This document shows positions 1 through 10,458 of a DNA stretch of 64,000 nt, in pieces. Under the pieces are notes generated by a model that had not been told where the DNA came from, searched no databases, and saw only the letters and a list, made by a program, of their open reading frames with translations. Numbering within the stretch: position 1 is the first letter of the stretch; every line of letters starts with the position of its first letter. The position numbers and the translations under genes were made by a program. The stretch covers positions 322,511 through 386,510 of the forward strand of contig NW_012236512.1 of NCBI RefSeq assembly GCF_000787575.1, given 5' to 3'. The stretch comes from Acytostelium subglobosum LB1 (taxonomy: Eukaryota > Evosea > Eumycetozoa > Acytosteliales > Acytosteliaceae).

Positions 1-986
1 CATTGATGGTGAAGCCCAGGTTGGGTGTGGTGCACGAGATGGCAGTCGTGTTGATGTAGACTGCTTGCGTCGTGATGTTGGGCCAAAGCGACAGAATGTT
101 GAGGCGTCCTTGACAAAGCCCTGGCCATAGACGATGATGTTGGTGCCGCCTGTGCCCGGGCCGGTCGACGGCTCCACCGAGCTCACGCGGTACGACACTG
201 GACCGTAGAAGAACGTGACATACACGGTCGACAGACAGATGTTGGTCTTATTGTTTGTGCTCTGGAATTGGAAGAAGTTGGTGTTGTTGTACACGTAGTT
301 GGTCATACCATTGGCGTATGTCATGATATACACGCCTGAGCTTGTGGCGCAATTTGGACAATTGCTCAAGTTCTTTGATGGCGGTGTAAATAATGTAAAC
401 AGTTGGTCTGTTGGTGGAATGGAATCATTCCAAATGATTGATTGATTGGATTGAGTGATTGAATGAATGATTGTTAGTAATCAAACAATGGACAGAGGTG
501 TCACGTGACATGGGTGAGGATACTCACTATCTAGTGAGATGACCAAGGATGGATCGCCAGTCTCGAAATGTCCAAAGATTTGGAGGATGACCTTGCGGAG
601 GACAACGACATCGCTGTCGGGTAGGGGATCTTGGAATTGGATGATGCCATCGTTCCACTTGTCCGTGTCGGAGCTACAGCAGTAGTTCTCAAAGAAACGC
701 TCCGTTGTGAAGGGGCACGTGCCGCACCTCGACGTGCCGCCCGTAAAGTTCAATGAGAATGCAACATTCTGTAATGCCTGGCTACTGTTGGCAGAGGTGT
801 TGGTACCTGCCACTGTTGGAGTTGGTGATAGTGTTGGTGCTGGTGTTGAAGTTGATGGTACGATGTCCCTTAGTTCCGAGGGTATATTCAGCGTGTGCTC
901 TTCAATGGCATCACGCTCTGCCTCGTCATAGTATTGTTGTAACAATTGCTCTTGTCTATTTAACCTCTTGAGCAGTTGTCTATTGT

Positions 987-1019
<33 letters not shown>

Positions 1020-1386
1020 GCTGGGATCGAGAAGTACTGTCGTTGTCGTCGTCCATGTTATCATCCTCCTCCTCCTCGTCTTGTTTATAATCTATACATA
1101 ATGTTGCCAGAGTTGACACCTCGTAGCTAGGCATGGCGCACAGTGTCTGTAGGTGTTGATCGATCAGCTGGCTCCTGACATCGAGCTCAATCTGAAGTAA
1201 ATCATTGTTGTCGTCGTAATCTTGTTCTTGTTGGATATTAATATTATGTTGTTGACGTTGTGGTGTAGACGTCGCTGATGTTGATGATGATGCTGATGCT
1301 GCAGCAGCTGAACATTGTTGTAACAGACACACCAACAGCAACATTAGCAGTAGGCACAGTGTATATTGGCTTGGACGATAAGCCAT
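1..1386 (-). CDS. Secreted/membrane IPT/TIG-domain protein, 5' part (runs off the window)
   Basis: Translation starts at the ATG at 1384-1386 with a hydrophobic signal peptide (LLLMLLLVCLL), so the product enters the secretory pathway. Exon 1 (528-1386) carries an acidic stretch, a poly-Q run, an S/T-rich linker and a Cys-rich segment (CGTC, YCC). A GTGAGT donor and CAG acceptor remove 408-527, and the phase closes as ...SLD-N-QLFTLF. Exon 2 (407 to the edge) contains a CPNC motif and then VEPSTGPGTGGTNIIVYGQGF, the typical start of an IPT/TIG immunoglobulin-like fold. Dictyostelids have large families of such surface proteins, some used in adhesion and kin recognition; the role of this one is unknown. 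Around 77-83 the frame appears to slip by one base: ITTQAVYINTTAISC, the expected TIG continuation, lies in another frame. This may be a sequencing error. Confidence 0.72.
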
Positions 1387-2245
1387 CACTGCTATATATA
1401 TCTGTATATTAAATAAATAAATAATGTAGTTGTAGTAGTATTATTATTGATTGCCCAAGACGAGTATATTCATGTAGTATGTAGTATGTAGTATAATATA
1501 ATTGGTAAATCTGATTGTCTAATATAGTGATGTGATTGTTTGATTGAATGAATGAGTTTGTTGCTAACTTGATTGATTGATTGATCGGATTAATTGTGAT
1601 TGATGATGATGCCTGTATGTGTATGTGTATTTGTATTTATAAGTTGTGTGTGTGTATGTGTGTGTTTGAGTATCTTTGCTTTATAACAACAATGTTGTTG
1701 ATGGTGGACCAACAGTCTATGTGTGAATTTGAAAGTTGTCAGCTCAAACAAACACACCACCAACAACAAACACAAAGAGACAGTTCCCATTCATCAATTC
1801 AATCACACACATGGAGAGTAATGTGGATGGATGTTTCTGGCCCTTTTTGGTCTTGAGTCTCTCACATAAAAGATCTGGTCGATAACTTTCAAAAAAAAAG
1901 AAAAATCCGTGATGGGCCAAATGTGGGGCTATTTCGAATGACGAGACGCATTGGAGCCCAACACTTTTCAATCAAGGGGAAACATCCCCGTGTGTGAACA
2001 ACAAGCAGATGGTGCACCACCAGTCCTTCAGTTCAAAGTAAAAGACGACAAACAATACCACTTCTTCTTTGCAACAATAATATAATTTATATTATAAATA
2101 ATACTTGAATTGACGAGAGAGAGAGAGAGAGAGAGAGAGGGAATTGCCGAAGACCGAGTCAATCAATCAAACGATNCAATTGATCAATCAATGTCATCCA
2201 TCCATGCATCACATCAGAACGACAAAGACGACGATGAACGGTCGA
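1387..2245. other. Intergenic region with low-complexity repeats
   Basis: No convincing gene is seen. The stretch holds AT-rich sequence, TGAT/TGAA and GTGT runs, a GA dinucleotide tract at about 2115-2139 and a single N at 2176. Upstream of the TIG gene it presumably contains that gene's promoter. Confidence 0.6.
2115..2139. repeat. (GA)n microsatellite
   Basis: An uninterrupted GA dinucleotide run of about 25 bases lies in the intergenic region just downstream of the Slu7 gene. Confidence 0.9.
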
Positions 2246-4187
2246 CTATAGATCATCCTCTTTGTAGTTGGCCATTGGATCATCAGACCTTATTCGCTTG
2301 AGATTATAGGCCTCCATCTCTTCTTCGGTCACTTGATGACCTTCATTGGCCAATGAGTTGTAGGCTCGCTTACGTTCATCCTTCTCCACGTCTGTCTTGT
2401 TCAATTGTTCCTGTTCCTTAATGGCACGTTTCAATTTCTCTTTCTTCTCCTTCTCCTCTCTCTTTTCCTGTCTTTTCTTTTCCTTTTCTATCTGTTTCCT
2501 ATCTTTATCCGTCGTCATCTTGTTGTTGTTGTTGTTGTTGTTTGATTCTGTTTCCGCTGATGTTGTTGTTGCCATGTGACGATCATCATTATGTTGATGA
2601 GTAGCAGTACCATTGCCATGTTGTTGTATATCTGATCCACTACCACTGCTACTCAGTTGTTGCTGCTGCTTCTTCTCCTTCAACTTCCTTCCAGCCTCTC
2701 CTGTACAATATGATATCTTGATGGTCTGCTTACAGCATTGGAATCCCCAGACGCCATTCTCCCAGTAAGAGCCCCAGACTGCCTTGTGATTGTTGATATA
2801 TACATCCTCGTCGTACTTGCTCTTGATCATCTTCTCGACGCCCTTGATCAACTTGCCCGCCGCAGAGTACTCTTGATAGATCTCGCTCTGTGGCACGACG
2901 TCGTTGCTGAGCTCCTCGGGCTTCTTGAGTGACTCCTCGCCACCATACTTGTTGAGTATGATCTCCTTGGCCTTGTTCTTGAGCAACTCCTTCTTCTTTA
3001 GGAACTCCTCGTGCAGGATTGATGCCTGCGACGGCGCCGCCGACAAGTCCACGTCCTGTCCCTTGTCGACAGCGTCCCATGAGAACATCTGCATCTTCAT
3101 GAATTCCCTAGTGTCTCCAGTGGTCCTTGTAAAGTTGTCGCCTGCGAATGGTATATCGGCAATGTTTGCATGAGGCAAAGGGTTCTCTCTCATTGATCTA
3201 CTCTTTGGTTCATAATGCGCAGAGTCCATGTCCAGATTGTACAAGTACTTTGCAGTGTCCTCACGGATTCTAAGATTCCTCACTGTCGTCCTTGACTTTG
3301 GATCAATCTTTTGAATCAAGTCTGCTCCCTCTGTATCGAATGCCTTGTCCTCCACTTCCTTTAACAGTTCTTCTTCATTCTTTATATCTCCCTCTCTGTG
3401 TTGTGTAGTTTGTGATTAGTATCAATCATTCATTCATTCGAATTCAATTAAATATACATACTTGATGTTGTTTTCTTTCATGATCTCTTGTAATCTCTTC
3501 TTTCTTCTTGCTGCTTCTGCCTTTTCGTAGACTATTGTTGATTGAGTTAGTCATGGTGTGCCACTCAATCAATCAAACAATGATATACATACTGCTCATA
3601 ACTTCTTGATATGAATTTGGATCGTAACCATTGTATGGATCTCTCTTTGCGTCGTAGGCAAAGTTTAATACTTGTACAACCTCGTCTGGCTTGATGTCGT
3701 CGTTTGTGTACTTTGCGCCAACCTTTCGAGGTCGTTCACAACAGTCTTTGGCAGCATGTGTCATTGAACCGCAGTTGGTGCATGCACCTTTACGATACTT
3801 GACTGCAGCAGGACCAGCACTGACACCTCGTTGATACCAAGAGTTGTTGTAGCCCATATCCTTTAGAGGCGCCTTTTGATGCTTTAGACCTGGTTTGTTC
3901 GTGTCGATGTACCATGGTGCCTTCATGATGTACTGTGGGATGTGAGGATTGATATCATTGCCATCCTCATCCTTCTCTGCTGGTGCTGTACCAGCCTTTC
4001 TCGCCTCTTCCAACTCCTTTGCCTTTCTCCAATCTTCCTTTGTCTTTTTGTGTTCTGCAGCTGTTGTTGTTGTTGATATTAAAGTGGTGGTGAGCAAGTC
4101 TGTTGTTGTTGTTGTATCAAATAATGAGTATGCAATAGAGTACATACCAACTGCTGCAGCAGCTGCTTCCGCTGTTGTTATAGACAT
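2246..4187 (-). CDS. slu7: Pre-mRNA splicing factor Slu7
   Basis: Slu7 acts in the second catalytic step of splicing by helping choose the 3' splice site. Four exons are supported: 4148-4187, 3593-4054, 3462-3531 and 2246-3397, all joined in phase. Family features include [18 protein letters not shown] near the N-terminus, the PWYI...KHQK block, and a CCHC zinc knuckle ([14 protein letters not shown]) followed by [11 protein letters not shown] and DPYNGYDP. Later come the conserved [17 protein letters not shown] and [20 protein letters not shown] segments and [14 protein letters not shown]. The C-terminus is lysine- and glutamate-rich with a poly-N insertion and ends in a basic, probably nuclear, region. 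The first intron (4055-4147) is inferred: its sequence is open but would add a Thr-rich insert not expected in Slu7, and GTATGT/CTGCAG sites flank it exactly in phase. Confidence 0.95.
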
Positions 4188-4494
4188 ATATGTTTATGTA
4201 TTGTGTATATATGTATATTGTTGAAATCGAATAACAATAAATGAATCAACTTTGAACAAACATTCAATTTCATTCAAAAAAGTTGAAAAGGGGAAACCCA
4301 AGAATCATATTGACAAATATTTACCAGAGTCTACTACTCAATTAATTGATATAAATGGAATAGATATATAGTAATGGAATAACTTGGAATCAATCAATTT
4401 GGTATAAATGAAGGGAGATATATATTGTAATGGGAGGATGATCACAAGTTTCCTGAGTAGACAATAACACAAAGAAATTATAATTATTATGATC
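4188..4494. other. AT-rich intergenic region between slu7 and tRNA locus
   Basis: Very AT-rich sequence with no supported gene. It contains the presumed slu7 promoter. Confidence 0.5.
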
Positions 4495-4540
4495 ATGATC
4501 AAACTTCTCGCAAAAATGCTAAGGCTCTTTGGCTTAGTGG
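4495..4540 (+). pseudogene. Truncated inverted copy of tRNA-Thr 5' end plus its upstream flank
   Basis: These 46 bases match, with one mismatch, the reverse complement of 4656-4701. They comprise the 28 bases upstream of the neighbouring tRNA-Thr gene and the first 18 bases of the tRNA (through the start of the D loop). The copy then diverges, so it cannot fold as a tRNA. The two arms form a large inverted repeat separated by about 115 bases. Confidence 0.85.
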
Positions 4541-4601
4541 ACATTTGGATATAATTTTAAAAAAAAATTCTAAAATTCTAAAATTTCTTTTGTTAAAAAA
4601 C

Positions 4602-4673
4602 TGGCTCTTAGGAGAATCGAACTCCTGACCTTCTGTTTACGAGACAGATGCTCTGCCACTAAGCCAAAGAGCC
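4602..4673 (-). tRNA. tRNA-Thr (anticodon CGT)
   Basis: On the minus strand the sequence folds as a full cloverleaf of 72 bases without intron. A 7-bp acceptor stem pairs GGCTCTT with AAGAGCC, the discriminator base is A, and the D arm contains the A-box-like TGGCTTAGTGG. The 5-bp anticodon stem is TCTGT/ACAGA with loop CTCGTAA, giving anticodon CGT for ACG threonine codons. The T arm is AGGAG-TTCGATT-CTCCT. CCA is not encoded, as expected for a nuclear gene. A run of T follows the 3' end on this strand, consistent with pol III termination. Confidence 0.95.
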
Positions 4674-4701
4674 TTAGCATTTTTGCGAAAAGTTTGATCA
4701 T

Positions 4702-5237
4702 AATATATAATATTGTAAAAAAATTCAGGACCTCAAAAAAAAAGGTTAATAAACTTAAGTTTTAAAACATTATTATCATACAATTTGGCAATACTTTATT
4801 AATCTGTCTCCTTGTGAAATGAATAACAAAGATGGACCTTTATTTAGGCTAGGACCAAGTACTTACCAAGATAAAATATAGAATAGAAAGAATGCTCCGT
4901 TGTGCTTTAATAAAACCATTGTACCTCCGACTCTTAAGAGTATTCATCTCTATAACTCTCACATGGACTAGATGATAGATATCGATTATAATATTAATTT
5001 AATGATTGGATACCAGTTTGATTGGGTACCCATCATTCAATTCAAACATCAAAATGTGAACTTCACCAACCCCCTTTAATAAATATTTAATAATTTTTGA
5101 TGGGTGATGATCATCATTTGATCAACTTCACACTTGCTGATTAATTTTAATTAACCAATTCAATCAAATATTACATTCATACATACAATTACAATACATA
5201 TTACATATTATATATAAATATATATATCAATAAATAA
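4702..5237. other. AT-rich intergenic region upstream of rpn3
   Basis: No gene is seen. The last about 150 bases before the rpn3 ATG are extremely AT-rich, typical of dictyostelid promoters. tRNA flanks are common insertion sites for retroelements in this group, but no element is recognisable here. Confidence 0.5.
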
Positions 5238-7012
5238 ATGAACAAAGAACAGAGCAAAGATGTTGAGATGGCAGACGCCCCTTCTTCAGCTGCAGAGCTA
5301 AAGGGTGAGAATGTTGCCAAGGAGTCGACGACACTCACACTGGCGGATCTCAGAAAGAATGTTCAATTGATCGAGCGATCAGTCGATCTCAAGGAGAACA
5401 GATTCATCATTAGAGTATTGCGTCAGACAACAACCATTCGCAAGAAGCTCAATCAAAAGGCACTCACTCAGATAGTTGCCCACGTCTTCCCCGAGACTCC
5501 CAAGAAGCAGCTATTACTCTCATTGTTAAAGGTATGTAGTGTAGCAATCATCAATCATTCAATCAATCACTAACTCGAATGATTTAGACCAACAACATGG
5601 AGATTGATAGCGTACCAAACACAGCACCAACATCGATCATCCCAGAGGTAGAGGCATATATCCACTTGTTGGTTGTGATCTTCTTGATTGACTCGAAGCG
5701 ATATGATGATGCCATCAAGTGCTCAACTGCATTGGTCGAGAACATCCAACAGAACAACCGTGTTACACTCTACCCTCTGTCATCCAAGGTGTTCTTCTAT
5801 CACAGCCTTTGTTGTCAACTTGTAAATAATATCGAACAAATGAGACCGTATGTATATCCCATACCCATCATCATCATCATCATACTCGGTATTATTCCAT
5901 ATCCCCTAACATCTATTCAATACTCTAGTATGCTTCTCAATGCACTGCGAACTGCCACATTGAGACATAATGATGAGGGTCAGGCAATGTTGTTGAACTT
6001 GCTGTTGCGCAACTACTTGGAGCACAACTTGGTGGAGCAGGCCAACAACTTGGTCACCAACACCACCTTCCCAGAACAGGCCAACAGCAACCAATACGCT
6101 CGTTACCTCTACTATCTCGGTCGTATCAAGGCCATCCAGCTCGAGTACTCAGAGTCCTACACCTTCCTGAATCAAGCAATCCGTAAAGCTCCACAAAACT
6201 CTGCCTCTGGCTTCAAGAGAACTGTAAGTGGTCACAAGCCAGTGGGCATGCCTTACCTCCCATTGTGTCACTAACCATCCCCATCCCCTTCCCATTCCCT
6301 TTCCATTCAATTAGGTATATAAACTTCTTTGTATTGTTCAGCTACTGATGGGAGAGATACCAGAGAGGAACATCTTTAGCCAGCAGATCCTCCGCACAGC
6401 TTTGAAACCATACTATCACATCACTCAGTCTGTCCGTGTTGGTGACCTTGGCTCCTTCCACCAAGTCCTCCAGAACTATGCCGAAGTGTTCAAGGCTGAC
6501 AACACCTTTACATTGATCCAAAGGTATGTTTAGTATTGAACGAATCGGATTGATTGATCGATCACATGTAGACTGACACACTACCTTTCAGATTGAGAAC
6601 CAATGTAATCAAGGCAGGATTGAAGAAGATATGTGCAGCTTACTCTAGAATCTCATTCCAGGATGTCGTCAAGAAGTTGCAGTTTGATGGCACACCAGAG
6701 GACATGATGTTCATCGTTGCCAAGGCTATCAAGGATGGTGTGATCAGTGCCACCGTCAACCAGGGCGAAGGCTATCTGCAGAGCAGCGAGAACTTTGATG
6801 CCTACTCGACACAGGAGCCACTGGCTGCATTCTCGCAGCGCATTGGCGTCTGTCTCAAGATCCACAACGACTCGCTCAAGGCCATGCGCTTCCATCCAGA
6901 CATTAGCAAGGCCGAGACTGAGAAGTTGGCCGAAGTGGCCAAGACCATCAAGGAGGAGAAGGAGAGACAGGTGGAGGAGGGTTCAGAGAATGGCGATGAA
7001 TCAGACTTTTAA
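5238..7012 (+). CDS. psmD3: 26S proteasome non-ATPase regulatory subunit 3 (Rpn3)
   Basis: Rpn3 is a scaffold subunit of the proteasome lid. Five exons join in phase: 5238-5531, 5588-5847, 5929-6223, 6315-6523 and 6592-7012. Recognisable parts include the N-terminal [15 protein letters not shown] segment, [16 protein letters not shown], and the helical-repeat region with [19 protein letters not shown] and [20 protein letters not shown]. The PCI domain begins with [19 protein letters not shown] and continues through [22 protein letters not shown]. An acidic tail (SENGDESDF) ends the protein. The predicted product is about 490 residues, close to the usual family length. All introns are under 100 bases and have GT..AG ends. 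Confidence 0.96.
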
Positions 7013-7313
7013 ATGCTAATGCTATGGCGATGACGATGACGATGGCGATGGCGATGCGACTCGGCTCGCGACTCGACTTTGAACAGACAATCAGCAGATG
7101 TTGCAACAGGTGGTAGCAACTTAAACCAAACAACAACTACAACTATTACTACTTTATAACTACTCAATAAACATCATACATGACATGACACAGAAGAAGA
7201 CCCTGGGGTTGGGGTTGAGGCTGGAATCATTCCAAATATCACAAAATTCAATTCGATCGTTCATTCATTCATTCAATCAATCAATCAATCAATCATATCA
7301 TATACACAAACAA

Positions 7314-7484
7314 ATGGAAGATAAAGATACTACACTACTACCAACACTTCCACATCACATTCAAGATCTCATTCTAAGATTGTTGATCAAAGATAAAGGA
7401 ATTGATAACTTTGAGGAATGGATACAATGCGATCTTGTATGTTGGCGATTCTTTAGAGTGGTAGGACATGAAGGGTTTTTTTGA
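7314..7484 (+). pseudogene. Truncated tandem copy of the F-box-like gene
   Basis: The reading frame from the ATG at 7314 encodes LLPTLPHHIQDLILRLLIKDKGIDNFEEWIQ and continues to CWRFFRVV. It is nearly the same as the N-terminus of the full gene that starts at 7904, in DNA as well as protein. Similarity stops abruptly after TTTAGAGTGGT and the frame then ends within a few codons. Only the F-box-like module remains, without the roughly 370-residue body. It is probably a broken duplicate, although a very short F-box-only peptide cannot be excluded. Confidence 0.7.
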
Positions 7485-7798
7485 TGACTGGTGGCCAATC
7501 AGGTTGGTCGTTTACAACAAAAGGACTTGGACCAAGTAGTGTAGCAAGTTCAGTGGATAACTTATTTATGTCAAAGGACATAACATCATCAAGTGTGATG
7601 ATCATTGGCCATAGGACGCCACCTGCTACTCCACTAGATCATGGTCGTGGTCGTAGTCGTGGTCACCGCCCTGTATATAGACAGATGACTCAAGCTCCCA
7701 CATTAAGCCGAGATCCTGATCTAGAGTATCACCTGAAGGAAAGAAAGAAGTTCTTCATGTCTCAAAGAGAGTGTCCAGTTCATGGCCCAAATGATTGA
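7481..7798 (+). CDS. Hypothetical small protein (doubtful)
   Basis: An open frame of 105 codons overlaps the end of the truncated F-box copy. It has an Arg/Gly-rich middle (HGRGRSRGHRP) and a charged end (LEYHLKERKKFF...CPVHG). I recognise no family. It fills the space between the truncated duplicate and the intact gene, and may be foreign filler or the remains of another gene rather than a functional coding region. Confidence 0.3.
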   Translation: MMTGGQSGWSFTTKGLGPSSVASSVDNLFMSKDITSSSVMIIGHRTPPATPLDHGRGRSRGHRPVYRQMTQAPTLSRDPDLEYHLKERKKFFMSQRECPVHGPND

Positions 7799-7903
7799 TT
7801 GGGTGGCCAATGGTCGTGTGGTGATAGGCATGATTGATCAATCACATGACCCCCATTTTGGACCATCACCATCACTTTGTCAAAAATATCTACAACGAAA
7901 ACA

Positions 7904-9175
7904 ATGGATAAAGATAGAGATAAAGATAATGTGTACTTGACCCAAACAACAACATTGCCAACACTTCCACATCATATTCAAGACAACATACTAAGATTTC
8001 TGATTAAGGATAGAGGAATTGATAATATTGAAGAGTGGATACAGTGCGATCTGGTATGTTGGCGATTCTTTAGAGTGGTGTCACTGTTGTTTGATCATGC
8101 CTACTTGGTGACAGTGCCATGGAACCTTATGCGACGTACCAAATGCAGAGATTGGTGCGAGCATATAGCTCGACGACATTGCGTCTTGAAGCATGTACGA
8201 ACATTAACAACAGAATTGGAGTTTTGTATTCCTCATGTCGAAGACTACAATCAATGCGGTTCATATCAGGACCCTGCACAAGTGGATCCAACTCTACATT
8301 ATAAAGGTCATCTGCCACATCCTTACATCGAGCGAGGTAACAATGTCTACTGGCGACGCGCTCATATCAAAGAACATCAGCTTCACAAACATTACGACGA
8401 TACATCATCATCCAATGACAATGATGAGGTGTTAATGTTTGAACATCCTCCCATTGAAGAGAGGATGCGAGTGCTCAATGAGACGATGACATCACTCGAA
8501 TCTCTGATCATCATCATACATGATTTTGAAGCCGATCACTATTTTGATCAATTCAATGAACTATTCGGTCACTTCACCATGCTCAAGGAGTTCACATTGG
8601 TGATTCGTGGCGGATTCTCTCAGAAACAGTTCTTGGACGACCTCCTGGATAAAGACAACAAGATAACAATCAATGCGCCATCAATCAAATTCATCTTTCA
8701 AGATGGACTTGACAACCGCAAATATCTCGTCAAGGTCATTGGCAAAATCATACAACGCTTCCATGGAACACTTCAAACTCTATCGTTCAACAATCTGTCA
8801 TTGTCCATACTATCCAAGGGCATCGATCAATCATTAATTATCTCTCTAAACAATGATGATTTTGATGATAATGATGATGATGGTAATGATGTTAAGAAGA
8901 AGAAGAAGAAGAAGAATGAGTGTCAATCAATCAATATTAGACGAGATGAATTGAAAGACTCCAAGATATTGTCAGTTGCCATCACAACTTTACTTGGACA
9001 ATGCGAAGTTAAAACATACGATGATAGTATCAGGACATTCCATCCAGTGATCAAGCACACTCTGTCAAAGTTCCCGCCAAACAACCCAGACGACTACGAT
9101 GCTGATCGACTTGGTAGACATTTGGAACAAAGATGGAGTTTCTTCAAGTCACAGAGCGAGTCGTCCCTAGAGTGA
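7904..9175 (+). CDS. F-box-like domain protein
   Basis: The start is the ATG at 7904 (MDKDRDKDN). Residues about 17-60 (LPTLPHHIQDNILRFLI...LVCWRFFRVVSLLF) fit the F-box pattern of LP, IxxxILxxL and LVCxxF, which would recruit Skp1 in an SCF ubiquitin ligase. The remaining about 360 residues have no recognised motif but include acidic/Asn and poly-Lys low-complexity runs near 8860-8920. No intron is evident. The N-terminal module is repeated 590 bases upstream, so the locus arose by tandem duplication. F-box-like families of this kind expand and decay often in dictyostelids. Target and pathway are unknown. Confidence 0.7.
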   Translation: MDKDRDKDNVYLTQTTTLPTLPHHIQDNILRFLIKDRGIDNIEEWIQCDLVCWRFFRVVSLLFDHAYLVTVPWNLMRRTKCRDWCEHIARRHCVLKHVRTLTTELEFCIPHVEDYNQCGSYQDPAQVDPTLHYKGHLPHPYIERGNNVYWRRAHIKEHQLHKHYDDTSSSNDNDEVLMFEHPPIEERMRVLNETMTSLESLIIIIHDFEADHYFDQFNELFGHFTMLKEFTLVIRGGFSQKQFLDDLLDKDNKITINAPSIKFIFQDGLDNRKYLVKVIGKIIQRFHGTLQTLSFNNLSLSILSKGIDQSLIISLNNDDFDDNDDDGNDVKKKKKKKNECQSINIRRDELKDSKILSVAITTLLGQCEVKTYDDSIRTFHPVIKHTLSKFPPNNPDDYDADRLGRHLEQRWSFFKSQSESSLE

Positions 9176-9434
9176 GTCGGAGATACATGTTTTAGTTTCC
9201 AGGATTGGAATATTGGATTGGATTGGATTGGATTGCAAATGAATGGAATAGTTCCAAACGACAACAATCATTATGACGAATGTCAATTGATCCCAATTTG
9301 GTAATCAATCGTGTGATTGAAATTTCATTTGATTTTCAATAACGAATCTTTGGATGGATATTTGGAGAATTGTCGATGAAGCATTGTTGTTTGTTAATTA
9401 ATGTTATACATATACATATATACAAATATAATAA

Positions 9435-10458
9435 ATGGTAGAGTTAGTATCAGAAAGGATTAGCTTACATAGGGGAATCAGAGGGCACACAGAATGTGAC
9501 ATGCTCTCGACCAAGTCATCGTCAACCAACCCTATAAAGATCATTGTAGTGCCAGGCAATCCAGGTCTAATCGAGTTCTACATCGAGTTTATCAAGACCC
9601 TATACACAAACCTGAACGGTCAATATGATATAATTGGAGGTGAGTATGAATGAATGAGTTGAATGAGTGATCAAACATGATTGATTGAGTGACTTACACT
9701 ACATCATAATCATCATCATCAACGCAGTATCACATCTTGGACATTGTGGACAGATACAAGAACAATTCACTGTAGAGGAACAGATTGAGCATAAGGCAAT
9801 CTTTCTGGAACATCTTCGCGACAAGAGATATGGGTCGATCAAAGATGGCGTCAAGTTTGTGCTGATCGGTCACTCGGTCGGCTCGTACGTCTCGATCAAA
9901 CTGGTCAGTCGCTACTCGGACCAATTCAACTTTGTAAAGAAGATCAACTTGTTCCCAACATTCAGAGATCTCTACGATGGATTGTCACCATTCATCAAGG
10001 TGGCCATACAGAATCGTTGGAGATGGGGCGTGGCCTCATTCCTACATTACGTGCCATCGTTCGTACTTAATGGCGTACTGTCCACTATACTGCCAACGGA
10101 TGACATGCGAGTGGCACTACAGTATAAGCTCAACTATTGGACTGCCTTAAACATCCTTTTCATGGCCCACTCAGAGACGCTGGACATCAGACATTTGGAC
10201 GATGAATGCAAGAAAGTGTTTAATACTCGTATGGACGACCTATTGTTCATCTATGGTCTCACCGATCCATACACGCCACATCGATTCCACGACGACCTCG
10301 TGGCAGACTATCCCGCGGGCAACATCGAGTACGCTGCACCGGGTGTACCACATGCCTTTGTCCTCACTCATTCAACATTGGTAGCCAACCGTGTATCAGA
10401 ATGGCTTTCACAATCTCTCGAGTCCAAAGACGACAACAACAACAGTATTGGAAGCTGA
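9435..10458 (+). CDS. Lipid droplet-associated hydrolase (LDAH-type alpha/beta hydrolase)
   Basis: Two exons (9435-9639 and 9728-10458) join in phase as ...DIIG-VSHLGHCG. The 311-residue product has VVPGNPGLIEFY (oxyanion-hole region), the nucleophile elbow GHSVGSY, a late Asp in GLTDPYTP and the catalytic His in GVPHAF. This order matches the LDAH/C2orf43 family of lipid-droplet serine hydrolases, linked in other eukaryotes to triglyceride and sterol turnover. Length is near the family norm of about 310-330 residues. The exact substrate is not predictable. Confidence 0.92.

Noticed and set aside
498-512. Another CACGTG palindrome (GTGTCACGTGACATG)
   Set aside because: It lies inside the predicted intron of the TIG-domain gene and not in a promoter, so I did not count it with the promoter pair.
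2397-2579. Plus-strand frame rich in Phe/Ser/Leu over slu7
   Set aside because: It is the reverse complement of the Lys/Glu-rich Slu7 tail; the minus strand has clear family motifs.
4602-4701. tRNA flank searched for a retroelement insertion
   Set aside because: No reverse transcriptase, LTR or poly-A signature is present near the tRNA; only the inverted partial copy is seen.
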